In this document: positions 17,034 to 24,173 of the stretch, piece after piece
Layout: each line of letters opens with the position of its first letter
How positions within the stretch are numbered: position 1 is the first letter of the stretch
Assembly (NCBI GenBank): GCA_011620135.1
Contig: WOZS01000047.1
Span: 1 to 32,044, forward strand
Length of the DNA: 32,044 nt
Direction: 5' to 3'
Origin: Gammaproteobacteria bacterium
GTDB lineage: Bacteria; Pseudomonadota; Gammaproteobacteria; WOZS01
Made by a program: the position numbers and the translations under genes
Notes under the pieces: model-generated
Database searches by the model: none
The model's input: the letters and a program-made list of their open reading frames with translations, nothing else
Told to the model about the DNA's origin: nothing

Positions 17034-17053
17034 GCCCTGGGCATGCCCAGGGC
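17034..17053. repeat. 20-bp perfect palindrome upstream of cysK
   Basis: GCCCTGGGCATGCCCAGGGC is self-complementary over all 20 bases. It lies in the 109-base gap between the small exported-protein gene (ending at 17099) and cysK. It may be a terminator stem of the upstream gene or a regulator site. It shares the core GGCATGCC with the modA-modB palindrome. Confidence 0.6.
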
Positions 17054-17098
17054 TTGGCTGCTACCTGTGACAATAGCAGGAGGATCGCAAAACTGGTA

Positions 17099-17602
17099 TT
17101 AAAAATCAACCTTCATATGGAGGCCGACTGTGGGCTGGTCGTCGTCCACGATCGGTTGATCCAGCTCTGGCATGATCTTTTCCACGGGCGCCTTGATGTA
17201 GCGCCTTGAATCATTGGAAATCAGGGGCATGAGGGAAGAGCCGGATTCGGCAGCGGCGCCAGGCTGCTGGCCGAGCATGAGCCTGGTCTGCCATGGCGCG
17301 GCATGGCCCTGGCTGGGCTCGGAGCCTGCAGGCTGTGGCGCGGCCAGGAGCATGTCGGGCATCAGATCCCGAATATTCAAGTCGAGCCGCACCTTGCCCA
17401 TTGTTTGGCTCTTGTTTTGTTCCTGGGTATCGACGACAGGGGCTTTGGTCGGGTTTTGCGCCAGGATGGCGCCACCATTGGACTGCCTGGCCTGCAGGGC
17501 ATCGATACCAGGAAGGCCAAGCAGGATGACGCTGCAAGCCATACCCACGAAATGCTTCAGGAAGCGGTGATAAGACTTGCTTTTTCCCATGATTGCACTC
17601 AT
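17099..17602 (-). CDS. Small exported protein of unknown function
   Basis: Not recognised. 167 residues from ATG at 17602, with GGA nine bases upstream. The frame reaches back to 17662, but that ATG would lie in the -35 element of the predicted promoter. The N-terminus MSAIMGKSKSYHRFLKHFVGMACSVILLGLPGIDALQA is a long basic-hydrophobic signal peptide. The mature part is polar with no cysteines. It includes QNKSQTMGKVRLDLNIRDLMPD, a proline/glycine/alanine-rich middle and an acidic end DDDQPTVGLHMKVDF. That final short beta-like segment ending in Phe is reminiscent of outer-membrane-targeted proteins, but the protein is too short for a barrel. Lies between glpQ and cysK on the same strand with its own likely promoter. 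Confidence 0.65.
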   Translation of the reverse strand: MSAIMGKSKSYHRFLKHFVGMACSVILLGLPGIDALQARQSNGGAILAQNPTKAPVVDTQEQNKSQTMGKVRLDLNIRDLMPDMLLAAPQPAGSEPSQGHAAPWQTRLMLGQQPGAAAESGSSLMPLISNDSRRYIKAPVEKIMPELDQPIVDDDQPTVGLHMKVDF

Positions 17603-17632
17603 GATTGCATTCCGCAACACAAGCTGTGTCGC

Positions 17633-17662
17633 AGCATAGAGCACAAAATAGACAACAGTCAA
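17633..17662 (-). promoter_or_regulatory. Sigma70-like promoter for the exported unknown protein
   Basis: On the minus strand TTGACT (17662-17657) and TATGCT (17638-17633) are spaced by 18 bases. Transcription would begin near 17626, giving a leader of about 24 bases to the ATG at 17602. Confidence 0.55.
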
Positions 17663-17679
17663 GACATCAGGTGCCGGGA

Positions 17680-17695
17680 GCGATCAATGGATCGC
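17680..17695. terminator. Short hairpin after glpQ
   Basis: GCGATC and GATCGC pair around AATG, about 40 bases past the glpQ stop on the minus strand and upstream of the next promoter. Position suits the end of the glpQ transcript. The stem is only six pairs and no U-tract follows. Confidence 0.35.
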
Positions 17696-17733
17696 CACCT
17701 AGGGGCTCCTGGCGCAGAGCCATCTCCAACCGC

Positions 17734-18915
17734 TCAATCCGCAAGCTGTTGCCAGATCAGCCGGGCGCTGTGAGCCTGGTCTGGATAATCGGCAAAGAAG
17801 CCATCAACCCCCAGCTCCAGGAACTGCAGGTACTCATTGAGTGGATTGCCGCCGTAATCGGCGGGGAGATAGCGCCCCTCGCTGCGCATCGTCCACACAT
17901 GGACCAACAACCCGGCACGGTGGGCATCCCCCACCAACGTGGTGGGGGGCATGGTTACGGTGTCCGCCTCATCGACCATGGCGTCATGGTTGATGTCGTC
18001 GTTTTGACCATCGCCATCGCCATCGGTTCCCCTGGCGCTGATCACATAGCGCTTGTAGGGGCCGATCCCGGCAGCATAGCCGGCCATCTCCGCCAGGCCT
18101 GCTGGCGTGAGCAGATCGGCGGTGGTCCTGTGGTCGCCAGAGAGCACGAAGTCATAGGGGCGGGTTGGTATGATGGTGCCGTCGGGCTTGACGCCCAAGG
18201 CATCCACCAGCTGGATCAGGCGCAGCATCGTGCGCTGGTGCAGCGCCTTGAGGAGACCGACCTCGAAGCACTGGATGAACACGGGGTCGCGTGCCTCCCG
18301 ATAGCCATGGCGAGCCAGCACTTCCAGGAGGGCCTGGTCCACAGGGAGACCGTGGCCCAGAAAATAGCTGGGGTGCTTCAGCTCGATGTACAGCCCCACA
18401 CGGCGTCCCGTGTGCTGCACCAGGGCGATGATCTCTTCCAGCGTGGGGATGGTGAAGCGGCCATCGAAACGGCTGGAGCGAAAGGCAAGACGCTGTCTGG
18501 CGCGCAGCGTCTTGAGTTCCTGCAGCGTGAAGTCGTCGACGAACCAGCCTTCCTCGGCAAGGCCGTCGATGAGCTTCATGGTGCGCCGGGCAGAAAACTC
18601 CGGGTGCCTTGCCACATCGGTGGTCTCGGTGATATTGACCTCATGCCTGGCCACCAGGACGCCATCTTTGGTCATGACCACGTCGGGCTCGATGAAATCG
18701 GCCCCCATGCCGATGGCTGCCTCGTAGGCGGCCAGGGTGTGCTCGGGCAGGTAGCCACTGGCGCCGCGATGGGCGATGACCAGCACCGAACGTCCCACAT
18801 GCCCTGTCAGGGCATGTGACGGCGCGGCTGTCACCGCCGGAATCCACGGGGACACAAGGGCAGCAAGTAGGGCAATCCAGCGCAGTCCCTGCCGCCTGCC
18901 CGTAATCGAGCCCAT
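17734..18915 (-). CDS. glpQ: Periplasmic glycerophosphodiester phosphodiesterase
   Basis: 393 residues from ATG at 18915, preceded by AGGGGAA at good spacing. The longer frame to 18984 would start within the promoter. The signal peptide runs through ALVSPWIPAVTAAPSHA. GDPD catalytic residues: His49 in HRGASGYLPEHT, Glu76 and Asp78 in FIEPDVVMTKDG, and His91 in VARHE. VHVWTMRSE and GVDGFFADYPDQA close the barrel. The enzyme hydrolyses deacylated phospholipids to glycerol-3-phosphate and an alcohol, with Ca2+ as cofactor in the E. coli homologue. An acidic insertion at residues 298-318 holds two overlapping EF-hand-like loops. It stands divergent from the DUF883 gene. Confidence 0.92.
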   Translation of the reverse strand: MGSITGRRQGLRWIALLAALVSPWIPAVTAAPSHALTGHVGRSVLVIAHRGASGYLPEHTLAAYEAAIGMGADFIEPDVVMTKDGVLVARHEVNITETTDVARHPEFSARRTMKLIDGLAEEGWFVDDFTLQELKTLRARQRLAFRSSRFDGRFTIPTLEEIIALVQHTGRRVGLYIELKHPSYFLGHGLPVDQALLEVLARHGYREARDPVFIQCFEVGLLKALHQRTMLRLIQLVDALGVKPDGTIIPTRPYDFVLSGDHRTTADLLTPAGLAEMAGYAAGIGPYKRYVISARGTDGDGDGQNDDINHDAMVDEADTVTMPPTTLVGDAHRAGLLVHVWTMRSEGRYLPADYGGNPLNEYLQFLELGVDGFFADYPDQAHSARLIWQQLAD

Positions 18916-18959
18916 GACGTTCCCCTGCCATTCATGCGGATCATCATCAACCTGCAGCC

Positions 18960-18980
18960 AGTATACCAAAAACTTTTTGG
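18960..18980 (-). promoter_or_regulatory. Extended -10 promoter for glpQ with a small AT-rich palindrome
   Basis: On the minus strand TATACT (18965-18960) is preceded by TGG, an extended -10 element. A weak -35 (TTCAAT) lies 17 bases upstream. The spacer contains the 15-base inverted repeat CCAAAAACTTTTTGG (18966-18980), which could be an operator. Start of transcription would be near 18953. Confidence 0.45.
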
Positions 18981-19108
18981 CCATTGAAACTGAACAGCAA
19001 TGACCGACTGATATGGCAAAGCGCTTTTTGTGCTATCTTGTGTGCACGCCCTGTCGAGATAAAAACGAGAAACAGGGCCTTGTCAGAGCGTTGTCATGGA
19101 GGTTGAAA

Positions 19109-19420
19109 ATGGCAGCTGAACGGGAACCCGACTTAGAGGCACTGCGCCAGGATGTGGCCAGGCTGCGTGAGGATCTAGGCAAATTGACAGAGTCCGCTAA
19201 AGAAACCGCCCGGGATAGAGCAGAGAGCCTGCGCTCCCGTCTCGAGGGCAACGCCCATCACCTGCGCCACGAGGCCGAGCGTGTGTATGAGGAAGGTCGC
19301 CAACGCGGACAACACGCGGCGGAATACCTGGAAAACACCATCAGCGAGCGGCCCGTGACCAGCCTGCTGACGGCATTTGGTCTCGGCTTGGTGTTGGGCG
19401 CCTTTCTGAGCCGCAGATAG
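19109..19420 (+). CDS. DUF883 (ElaB/YqjD-type) tail-anchored membrane protein
   Basis: 103 residues from ATG at 19109, directly after GGAGG. A charged, helical, coiled-coil-like region (residues 5-75, rich in Arg, Glu and Ala) is followed by SERPVTSLLTAFGLGLVLGAFLSRR, the conserved C-terminal single membrane span of the family. E. coli ElaB and YqjD bind ribosomes and the inner membrane in stationary phase; that role is family knowledge and not shown here. First of three small genes (DUF883, YqjE-like, YqjK-like), a common proteobacterial order. Confidence 0.87.
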   Translation: MAAEREPDLEALRQDVARLREDLGKLTESAKETARDRAESLRSRLEGNAHHLRHEAERVYEEGRQRGQHAAEYLENTISERPVTSLLTAFGLGLVLGAFLSRR

Positions 19421-19428
19421 AGCGCTGC

Positions 19429-19695
19429 ATGAGCGAATTCATCCTGGCGCTGCTGGATCTGGCCGAGGCCCAGCTTCATGCCTGGCGCCAGGATGGTTTG
19501 CGCCTGATGGCAGCCCTGGTCCTCCTGGCCATGGCAGGAGCTGTGGCTGTAGCTGGGTTGCTGCTGATCATGCTGGGCATCTATCTCGGTATCGCCACCC
19601 ACGCAGGCCATATGACCGCGGCATGGTGCACAGGGATCATATTGCTGGTGCTGGCAGGAGGTCTGGCGTGGACAGGAAAACGCGCCGTCCGTTGA
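19429..19695 (+). CDS. YqjE/holin-superfamily-III-like membrane protein
   Basis: 88 residues with two membrane spans: LMAALVLLAMAGAVAVAGLLLIMLGIYLGIA and WCTGIILLVLAGGLAWTG. The first 25 residues form an amphipathic helix (FILALLDLAEAQLHAWRQD). Size, topology and position after a DUF883 gene match YqjE. Function is unknown in general; envelope stress is suspected. Starts eight bases after the upstream stop. Confidence 0.78.
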   Translation: MSEFILALLDLAEAQLHAWRQDGLRLMAALVLLAMAGAVAVAGLLLIMLGIYLGIATHAGHMTAAWCTGIILLVLAGGLAWTGKRAVR

Positions 19696-19976
19696 CCGTG
19701 GCTGAAGCCCGGACCAATCTGCAACGCCTGATGCAGCGATCCGCTGTGAATCAGGGTATGCATCTGGTGCGCCGCGCCCCGGGACAAGCCATGTTTCTGG
19801 CCTTCCTTACCGGCATTGCTTTCTCCCTCAGCGCCCCTTTGCAAAACCTGGTACGCGAGATCGTGGTGAGCTGGTTCACGGCAGGTCGCGTATCGCCAAA
19901 CAGGCACCGCCCGGCTGCAACAGGACCAGTCGCCACCCTCCATGCCAGCAGGACCAGGCGCCGCAGCGTCGTGTGA
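19668..19976 (+). CDS. Small YqjK-like protein, overlapping the YqjE-like gene
   Basis: 102 residues from GTG at 19668. AGGAGG six bases upstream, inside the preceding gene, supports this start, which overlaps that gene by 28 bases. The sequence has a basic N-terminus (MDRKTRRPLTVAEARTNLQRLMQRSAVNQG), one hydrophobic segment (AMFLAFLTGIAFSLSAPLQNLV) and a basic C-terminus. It occupies the usual place of YqjK, but similarity cannot be verified by eye. Confidence 0.65.
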   Translation: MDRKTRRPLTVAEARTNLQRLMQRSAVNQGMHLVRRAPGQAMFLAFLTGIAFSLSAPLQNLVREIVVSWFTAGRVSPNRHRPAATGPVATLHASRTRRRSVV

Positions 19977-19996
19977 CGAATGTTGACTGTCACTGC

Positions 19997-20025
19997 TTGG
20001 TTTTAGCGTGCAGATGCCCTACAAT
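19997..20025 (+). promoter_or_regulatory. Sigma70-like promoter before the thioesterase gene
   Basis: TTGGTT (19997-20002) and TACAAT (20020-20025) are separated by 17 bases. Transcription would begin near 20032, which rules out the earlier in-frame ATG at 19973 and favours 20048 or later. Confidence 0.5.
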
Positions 20026-20047
20026 ATATGGGTTTCTTGGCACGGGC

Positions 20048-20551
20048 ATGGCATCCATGCAAGTTCACATGAGGTTTCCGGCGGTGCAAGCTGCAAAAAA
20101 TGAGCACATTGCCTGGCATCAGCATGTCGTTCATGTTGATGCATCCCACATCGACATCATGGGACATGTCAATAACCTGGTATACCTCAGGTGGCTGGAA
20201 GAGGCCGATATGGAGCACATGAAGGCCCAGGGGCTCGATATCGAGATGTATCAGGCCGCCAATTGCGGGCTCGTGGTTCGGCAACGCACCCTGGAATATC
20301 TGGCCGCAGCCTATCCTGGCGATGTGCTTGTGGTGCGCACGGGCAGCCAGCTCCTGGATGCCCTGCGTCTGCGGCGGCTGTATGAGGTGATCGCCCAGCC
20401 GCATGATGCTCCGAAACCTCATGTCAGTGCATGGGGGCAACGCAAACCGGGTCTTGTGGTGCGCGGGGAGAGCCTTTGGGTGGCGGTGGACATGCATTCC
20501 CGGAAACCACGCCGCATGCCACCTGTATTGATGGAGGCGGTGCAGCGGTGA
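20048..20551 (+). CDS. Hotdog-fold acyl-CoA thioesterase (4HBT/YbgC-like)
   Basis: 167 residues from ATG at 20048; ATGs at 20057 and 20069 are alternatives and no strong ribosome site decides. The active-site segment DASHIDIMGHVNNLVYLRWLEEADMEHM is the family hallmark (Asp/His, then HVNN-Y-W-E). VRQRTLEYLAAAYPGDVLVVRTG and ESLWVAVDMHSRKPRRMP follow as expected. It hydrolyses short- or medium-chain or aromatic acyl-CoA in the cytoplasm. A YbgC-like role beside Tol-Pal is not supported, since no tol genes are near. Its stop overlaps the next start (GTGA). Confidence 0.85.
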   Translation: MASMQVHMRFPAVQAAKNEHIAWHQHVVHVDASHIDIMGHVNNLVYLRWLEEADMEHMKAQGLDIEMYQAANCGLVVRQRTLEYLAAAYPGDVLVVRTGSQLLDALRLRRLYEVIAQPHDAPKPHVSAWGQRKPGLVVRGESLWVAVDMHSRKPRRMPPVLMEAVQR

Positions 20552-20910
20552 GCAAGAAAATGACAGGTTGGCGGTGGGGCTTGGGTATGGCGATGATGGC
20601 CTGTGGTCTTGGCGCCTGCTCTCAGGCTGAAGCGCAGCCATCTGCGCAGTCATCGGGCGATGCCCGGGCAGGAGCAATCAAGGCCGATACATGCATGGGG
20701 TGTCATGGTGTGGCGGGCACGTTCAATGTCTATCCCAGTTATCGGGTGCCGAAGCTGGGCGGCCAAAACCCGGGCTATATTGCCGAGGCGCTGCGCCAGT
20801 ATCGCGCCGGCCAGCGCCCCCATGGCACCATGCATGCCCAAGCCAGCAGCCTCAGCGATCAGGATATCACTGACATTGCCGCCTTTCTGAGCCAGGGAGA
20901 TGGTTCATGA
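20548..20910 (+). CDS. Exported monoheme cytochrome c, possible lipoprotein
   Basis: 120 residues from GTG at 20548, overlapping the thioesterase stop by four bases. The N-terminal hydrophobic region ends in LGAC, a plausible lipobox, so the protein may be a lipid-anchored periplasmic cytochrome. One heme site is CMGCH near residue 50. The distal ligand Met is likely in GTMHAQASSLSDQDI, followed by the terminal helix ITDIAAFLSQ, the class I c553/c4 half-domain layout. It is followed by a second cytochrome with ATGA overlap, suggesting the two work together. Confidence 0.85.
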   Translation: MSKKMTGWRWGLGMAMMACGLGACSQAEAQPSAQSSGDARAGAIKADTCMGCHGVAGTFNVYPSYRVPKLGGQNPGYIAEALRQYRAGQRPHGTMHAQASSLSDQDITDIAAFLSQGDGS

Positions 20911-21245
20911 TCCGCAAGATGCATAAGCTGACCATCCTGGCTGCTGGAATCTGGATGTTCTCCATGGCTTACGGCCAGAACCCGGCTCAACCCTTCGAGG
21001 CCCGGGTCAAGTTCTGCGAGTCCTGCCATGGCCCGGATGGCAACAAGCCCATTGCTCCCATCTACCCCAAGATAGCGGGGCAGTATCCAGACTATCTAGC
21101 CAAGGTGTTGCAAGACTATCGGGCCGGCAGGCGGCCCAACCCCATCATGAGAGCCAACGCCGCTTCCCTGGATGACAAAACCATCAAGCGACTGGCTGAT
21201 TATTTCGCCAGCAAAAAAGGCGATCTCACAGTCAAGCAATACTGA
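20907..21245 (+). CDS. Periplasmic monoheme cytochrome c
   Basis: 112 residues. The signal peptide is MIRKMHKLTILAAGIWMFSMAYG. The heme motif CESCHGPDGN is at about residue 37, and IYPKIAGQYPDYLAKVLQDYRAGRRPNPIM carries the likely Met ligand, as in c4/c553 cytochromes. It resembles one half of a diheme cytochrome c4. With the preceding gene it could form a two-heme pair encoded as separate chains. Electron-transfer partners are not identified here; the di-heme peroxidase at 26637 is one candidate, but it is about 5 kb away. Confidence 0.87.
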   Translation: MIRKMHKLTILAAGIWMFSMAYGQNPAQPFEARVKFCESCHGPDGNKPIAPIYPKIAGQYPDYLAKVLQDYRAGRRPNPIMRANAASLDDKTIKRLADYFASKKGDLTVKQY

Positions 21246-21262
21246 CGACGCACAGACCCGGC

Positions 21263-22213
21263 ATGTCTGCGGCCTTGCAGCCTTCCTCCCCCAATCGCAA
21301 GACCCCCAGTCGCAAGAAGAGAGCGCGCATCCTGATGCGCCGGAGCGCTTTTCGCGCGGCCATGGGGCTGAGCTGGGCGGCCAGCCTGGGCGGGGCCTTC
21401 ATCACCAGGCTGGCCGCCCAGGCCCTGGGTCATGTCTTGTGGCTGAGACATTGGCGACAGCACAAAGACATGGCGGCAGGTATTGCAGCAGCCCTCGACC
21501 GCCCATTATCCGAGGCGCGGCGCATCCTGCGCCATTCCTATGTGGAGAGCAGCCGCACGGCGCTCGAGTTCCTGCAGTTCTTTGTCGACCTGGACCGCGA
21601 GACCTTGCTGCGTCATCCCGTGGTCCCCCATGGTCTGGAGCATCTGGACGCCGCCCTGGCAGCCGGGCGCGGCGCGATACTGGCCGGCATGCACCTTGGC
21701 AACTTCACCTATGCCCCCATATGGCTGGCAGAGTACGGCTATCCCATCTCCCTGGTGGCCAAGGAGGCCAAGCATGTCCCGCCGGGCCTGTACCAGGATA
21801 GCTTGGTGAGACGTGGTGTCGAGGCCATCGTGGTGGATGGCGGACCCCAGGTCATGCAACGTATCCTGGCTGCCCTGCGGGTCAACCGCGCTGTCTACGT
21901 GGCCATCGACCAGGGGGCTGCGCACAGTGACCTTGTCCTGCCCTTTCTGGGCCGGCCCATACCGATTGCCGGCGGGGCGGCATTGGCAGCACTGCGTTCC
22001 AAGAGTCCGCTGTTGCCCACCATCCTGTGGCGCGAGCAAGACGGGTATCATCTGGAAATCTACCCTGCCATGGCATGGCCTGCTGCCGCTCCGCTCAAGG
22101 AGCGCATCATCACCGTCACCCAGTCCCTATTGGCGGGCTTTGCGCAATCCGTCAAAGCCCACCCCGAGCAATGGAGCTGGGGGTTTCGCAGGCGCTGGCG
22201 GGATGGACCATGA
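21263..22213 (+). CDS. LpxL/HtrB-like lysophospholipid acyltransferase family protein
   Basis: 316 residues. After a basic N-terminus and one hydrophobic stretch (AAMGLSWAASLGGAFITRLAAQALG), the LPLAT core reads GRGAILAGMHLGNFTYAPIWLAEYGYPISLVAKEA. VAIDQGAAHSDLVLPFLGRPIPIAGGAALAALRSKSPLLPTI and a terminal PEQWSWGFRRRW complete the pattern. The family usually shows HX4D/E at the active site; here it is His144-LGNF-Thr149, with no acidic residue. LpxL-type enzymes add acyl chains to lipid A; other relatives act on aryl-polyene or ornithine lipids. It sits between cytochromes and a sugar dehydratase, so the acceptor is open. Confidence 0.8.
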   Translation: MSAALQPSSPNRKTPSRKKRARILMRRSAFRAAMGLSWAASLGGAFITRLAAQALGHVLWLRHWRQHKDMAAGIAAALDRPLSEARRILRHSYVESSRTALEFLQFFVDLDRETLLRHPVVPHGLEHLDAALAAGRGAILAGMHLGNFTYAPIWLAEYGYPISLVAKEAKHVPPGLYQDSLVRRGVEAIVVDGGPQVMQRILAALRVNRAVYVAIDQGAAHSDLVLPFLGRPIPIAGGAALAALRSKSPLLPTILWREQDGYHLEIYPAMAWPAAAPLKERIITVTQSLLAGFAQSVKAHPEQWSWGFRRRWRDGP

Positions 22214-22254
22214 TGTATCGGCACATACTGTCTGGATCATAGGAGTACTTGCCA

Positions 22255-24171
22255 GTGGGAGAGGATAAGGGCAGGGAGGTCGGCGGGCTGCGGCGCTGGC
22301 GTTCCCCATGGGTCGCCTGGCTGCATGATGTGTTCATGCTTGCTGCCGCCTGGCTTGCAGCCTATTGGCTGCGCTTCGACCTTGGTGTTATTCCAACCCC
22401 TTTTTTGCATGCTGCCTGGCAGGACATATGGCTTGTGGTTCCCATTCAGTCGGCGGCATGCTGGTCCCGGGGACTGTACCGGGGACTATGGCGCTTTGCC
22501 TCAGTGCCCGATCTGCTGCGCATCATGCAGGCGGTATTTTTGGGTACTACCCTGGCCTTGCTGGTCTTGTTCCTGGCCAACCGTTCGGCTGGGGTGCCCC
22601 GGGCCGTGCCCCTGCTGGACATGGTGGCTTGTGTTTTGTTGCTGGGTGGACCACGGCTGGCTTACCGGCTGCTGAAGGATACCCACTGGCCCTGGCGCCC
22701 GGCCATCCCAGTGCTGGTGGTAGGCACGGGTCTTGCCGCCGAGGCAACCATCCGGGAGCTCAAGCGCCACAAACAACCTCTCTATCGGGTCGCCGGACTG
22801 ATCGACGACCATGGCGAGCACCGGGGGCGAGACATCTATGGCGTGCGGGTCATTGGTTCGATGACCGAGCTGCCTGAGGTGATCGCCAAAACGGCGGTCC
22901 GCCATGTGCTCATTGCCCTGGGTGCCGAACATGCCCAGCGCATCCCCCAGTTGCGTCGCCTGTGTGAGCAAAACCAGGTGCAGCCTATTGTCATACCTGG
23001 CCTAGCCATACCCCGGGCAGACCCCCAGCGGGCGTTGCCTGATCTGGACGCCCTGCTGGGCCGTGCGCCTGCTGCCATGGGCACACCCGAACTGGACCGG
23101 CTCCTGCCCCAGAAAGTGGTGCTGGTGACCGGGGCGGGCGGCTCCATCGGCTCGCAGCTGTGCCACGAGATCGCCGCGCACCGTCCCCAACGCCTGATCC
23201 TGCTGGACCATGCCGAAGGGCAGCTCTATGAGATTGCCCGCTCTCTGCAACAATGCTACCCGGATCTGGAGGTCACCTTGTGTCTGGGCAGCGTGGTCCA
23301 CGCCAGCACGATAAACAGACTCATGGCCGCACACCATCCCCATTGGGTCTTTCATGCTGCTGCCTACAAGCATGTCCCCATGCTGGAAGACCAGCTCATC
23401 GAGGCGATACGCAACAATCTCCTGGGTACGCGGATCCTGGCCGAAGCCGCCTGTCGTTGGGGTAGCGAGCGCTTCGTGCTGGTCTCCAGCGATAAGGCCG
23501 TGGAGCCGGCCAATGTGCTGGGAGCCACCAAGCAACTGGCAGAACGCCTCGTGCTGGCCATGGGGGCTGCCGGCTCAACAGCCTTTTTTGCGGTCCGCTT
23601 TGGCAATGTCCTGGGTTCTTCTGGCAGCGTGGTACCCCTGTTCCAGGAGCAGATTGCCGCAGGCGGCCCTGTGACCATCACCCATCCCGAGGCCAGGCGC
23701 TTCTTCATGACCATCGAGGAGGCCTGCATGCTGATCCTGCATGCGGCACTCATCGGCCGCCAAGGTGATATCCTTGTACTGGATATGGGACAACCGATGC
23801 GCATCATCGATCTGGCCAACCACCTGATCCTGCTGTCCGGAAAACGGCCTGGACAGGACATCCCCATCACCATCACGGGGCTGCGTCCGGGTGAGAAGCT
23901 GGCAGAATCCCTTTTTACCCCCACAGAACATGTGGCCCCCACAACCCACCCCAAGATCCGAGCCGCGCGGCCGGCTGCCTTGGATGATCTCGCTGCGCTG
24001 CTGGCGGCACTGGACAAACTGGCTGCAACCTGCGATTCCGGGGACACCCGTGTGGTAGCCAGCCTGTTGCAGCAGCTGACCCACACCATCCTGACCGCAT
24101 CCCCGCCTGCATGGCCAGGCTGCCCAAAAACCAGCGACATGACACCGATCGCCGCCGCACAGGGAAACTGA
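22255..24171 (+). CDS. WbpM/CapD/FlaA1-type UDP-sugar 4,6-dehydratase, membrane-anchored
   Basis: 638 residues from GTG at 22255, nine bases after AGGAG; a TTG at 22249 is the alternative. Four N-terminal membrane spans (about residues 22-135) are followed by a CoA-binding-like Rossmann domain (PVLVVGTGLAAEATIRELK, 152-170). The catalytic SDR domain has the NAD motif VTGAGGSIGSQL (291-302), AAAYKHVPMLEDQ and VSSDKAVEPANVLGATKQLAE, where Ser-Asp-Lys stands in place of the usual Tyr-Lys. RFGNVLGSSGSVVPLFQEQI and TGLRPGEKLAESLF close the family pattern. Such enzymes convert UDP-GlcNAc to a 4-keto-6-deoxy sugar for O-antigen, capsule or glycoprotein. Possibly serves the same envelope glycans as the Galf cluster at the left. 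Confidence 0.9.
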   Translation: MGEDKGREVGGLRRWRSPWVAWLHDVFMLAAAWLAAYWLRFDLGVIPTPFLHAAWQDIWLVVPIQSAACWSRGLYRGLWRFASVPDLLRIMQAVFLGTTLALLVLFLANRSAGVPRAVPLLDMVACVLLLGGPRLAYRLLKDTHWPWRPAIPVLVVGTGLAAEATIRELKRHKQPLYRVAGLIDDHGEHRGRDIYGVRVIGSMTELPEVIAKTAVRHVLIALGAEHAQRIPQLRRLCEQNQVQPIVIPGLAIPRADPQRALPDLDALLGRAPAAMGTPELDRLLPQKVVLVTGAGGSIGSQLCHEIAAHRPQRLILLDHAEGQLYEIARSLQQCYPDLEVTLCLGSVVHASTINRLMAAHHPHWVFHAAAYKHVPMLEDQLIEAIRNNLLGTRILAEAACRWGSERFVLVSSDKAVEPANVLGATKQLAERLVLAMGAAGSTAFFAVRFGNVLGSSGSVVPLFQEQIAAGGPVTITHPEARRFFMTIEEACMLILHAALIGRQGDILVLDMGQPMRIIDLANHLILLSGKRPGQDIPITITGLRPGEKLAESLFTPTEHVAPTTHPKIRAARPAALDDLAALLAALDKLAATCDSGDTRVVASLLQQLTHTILTASPPAWPGCPKTSDMTPIAAAQGN

Positions 24172-24173
24172 AC

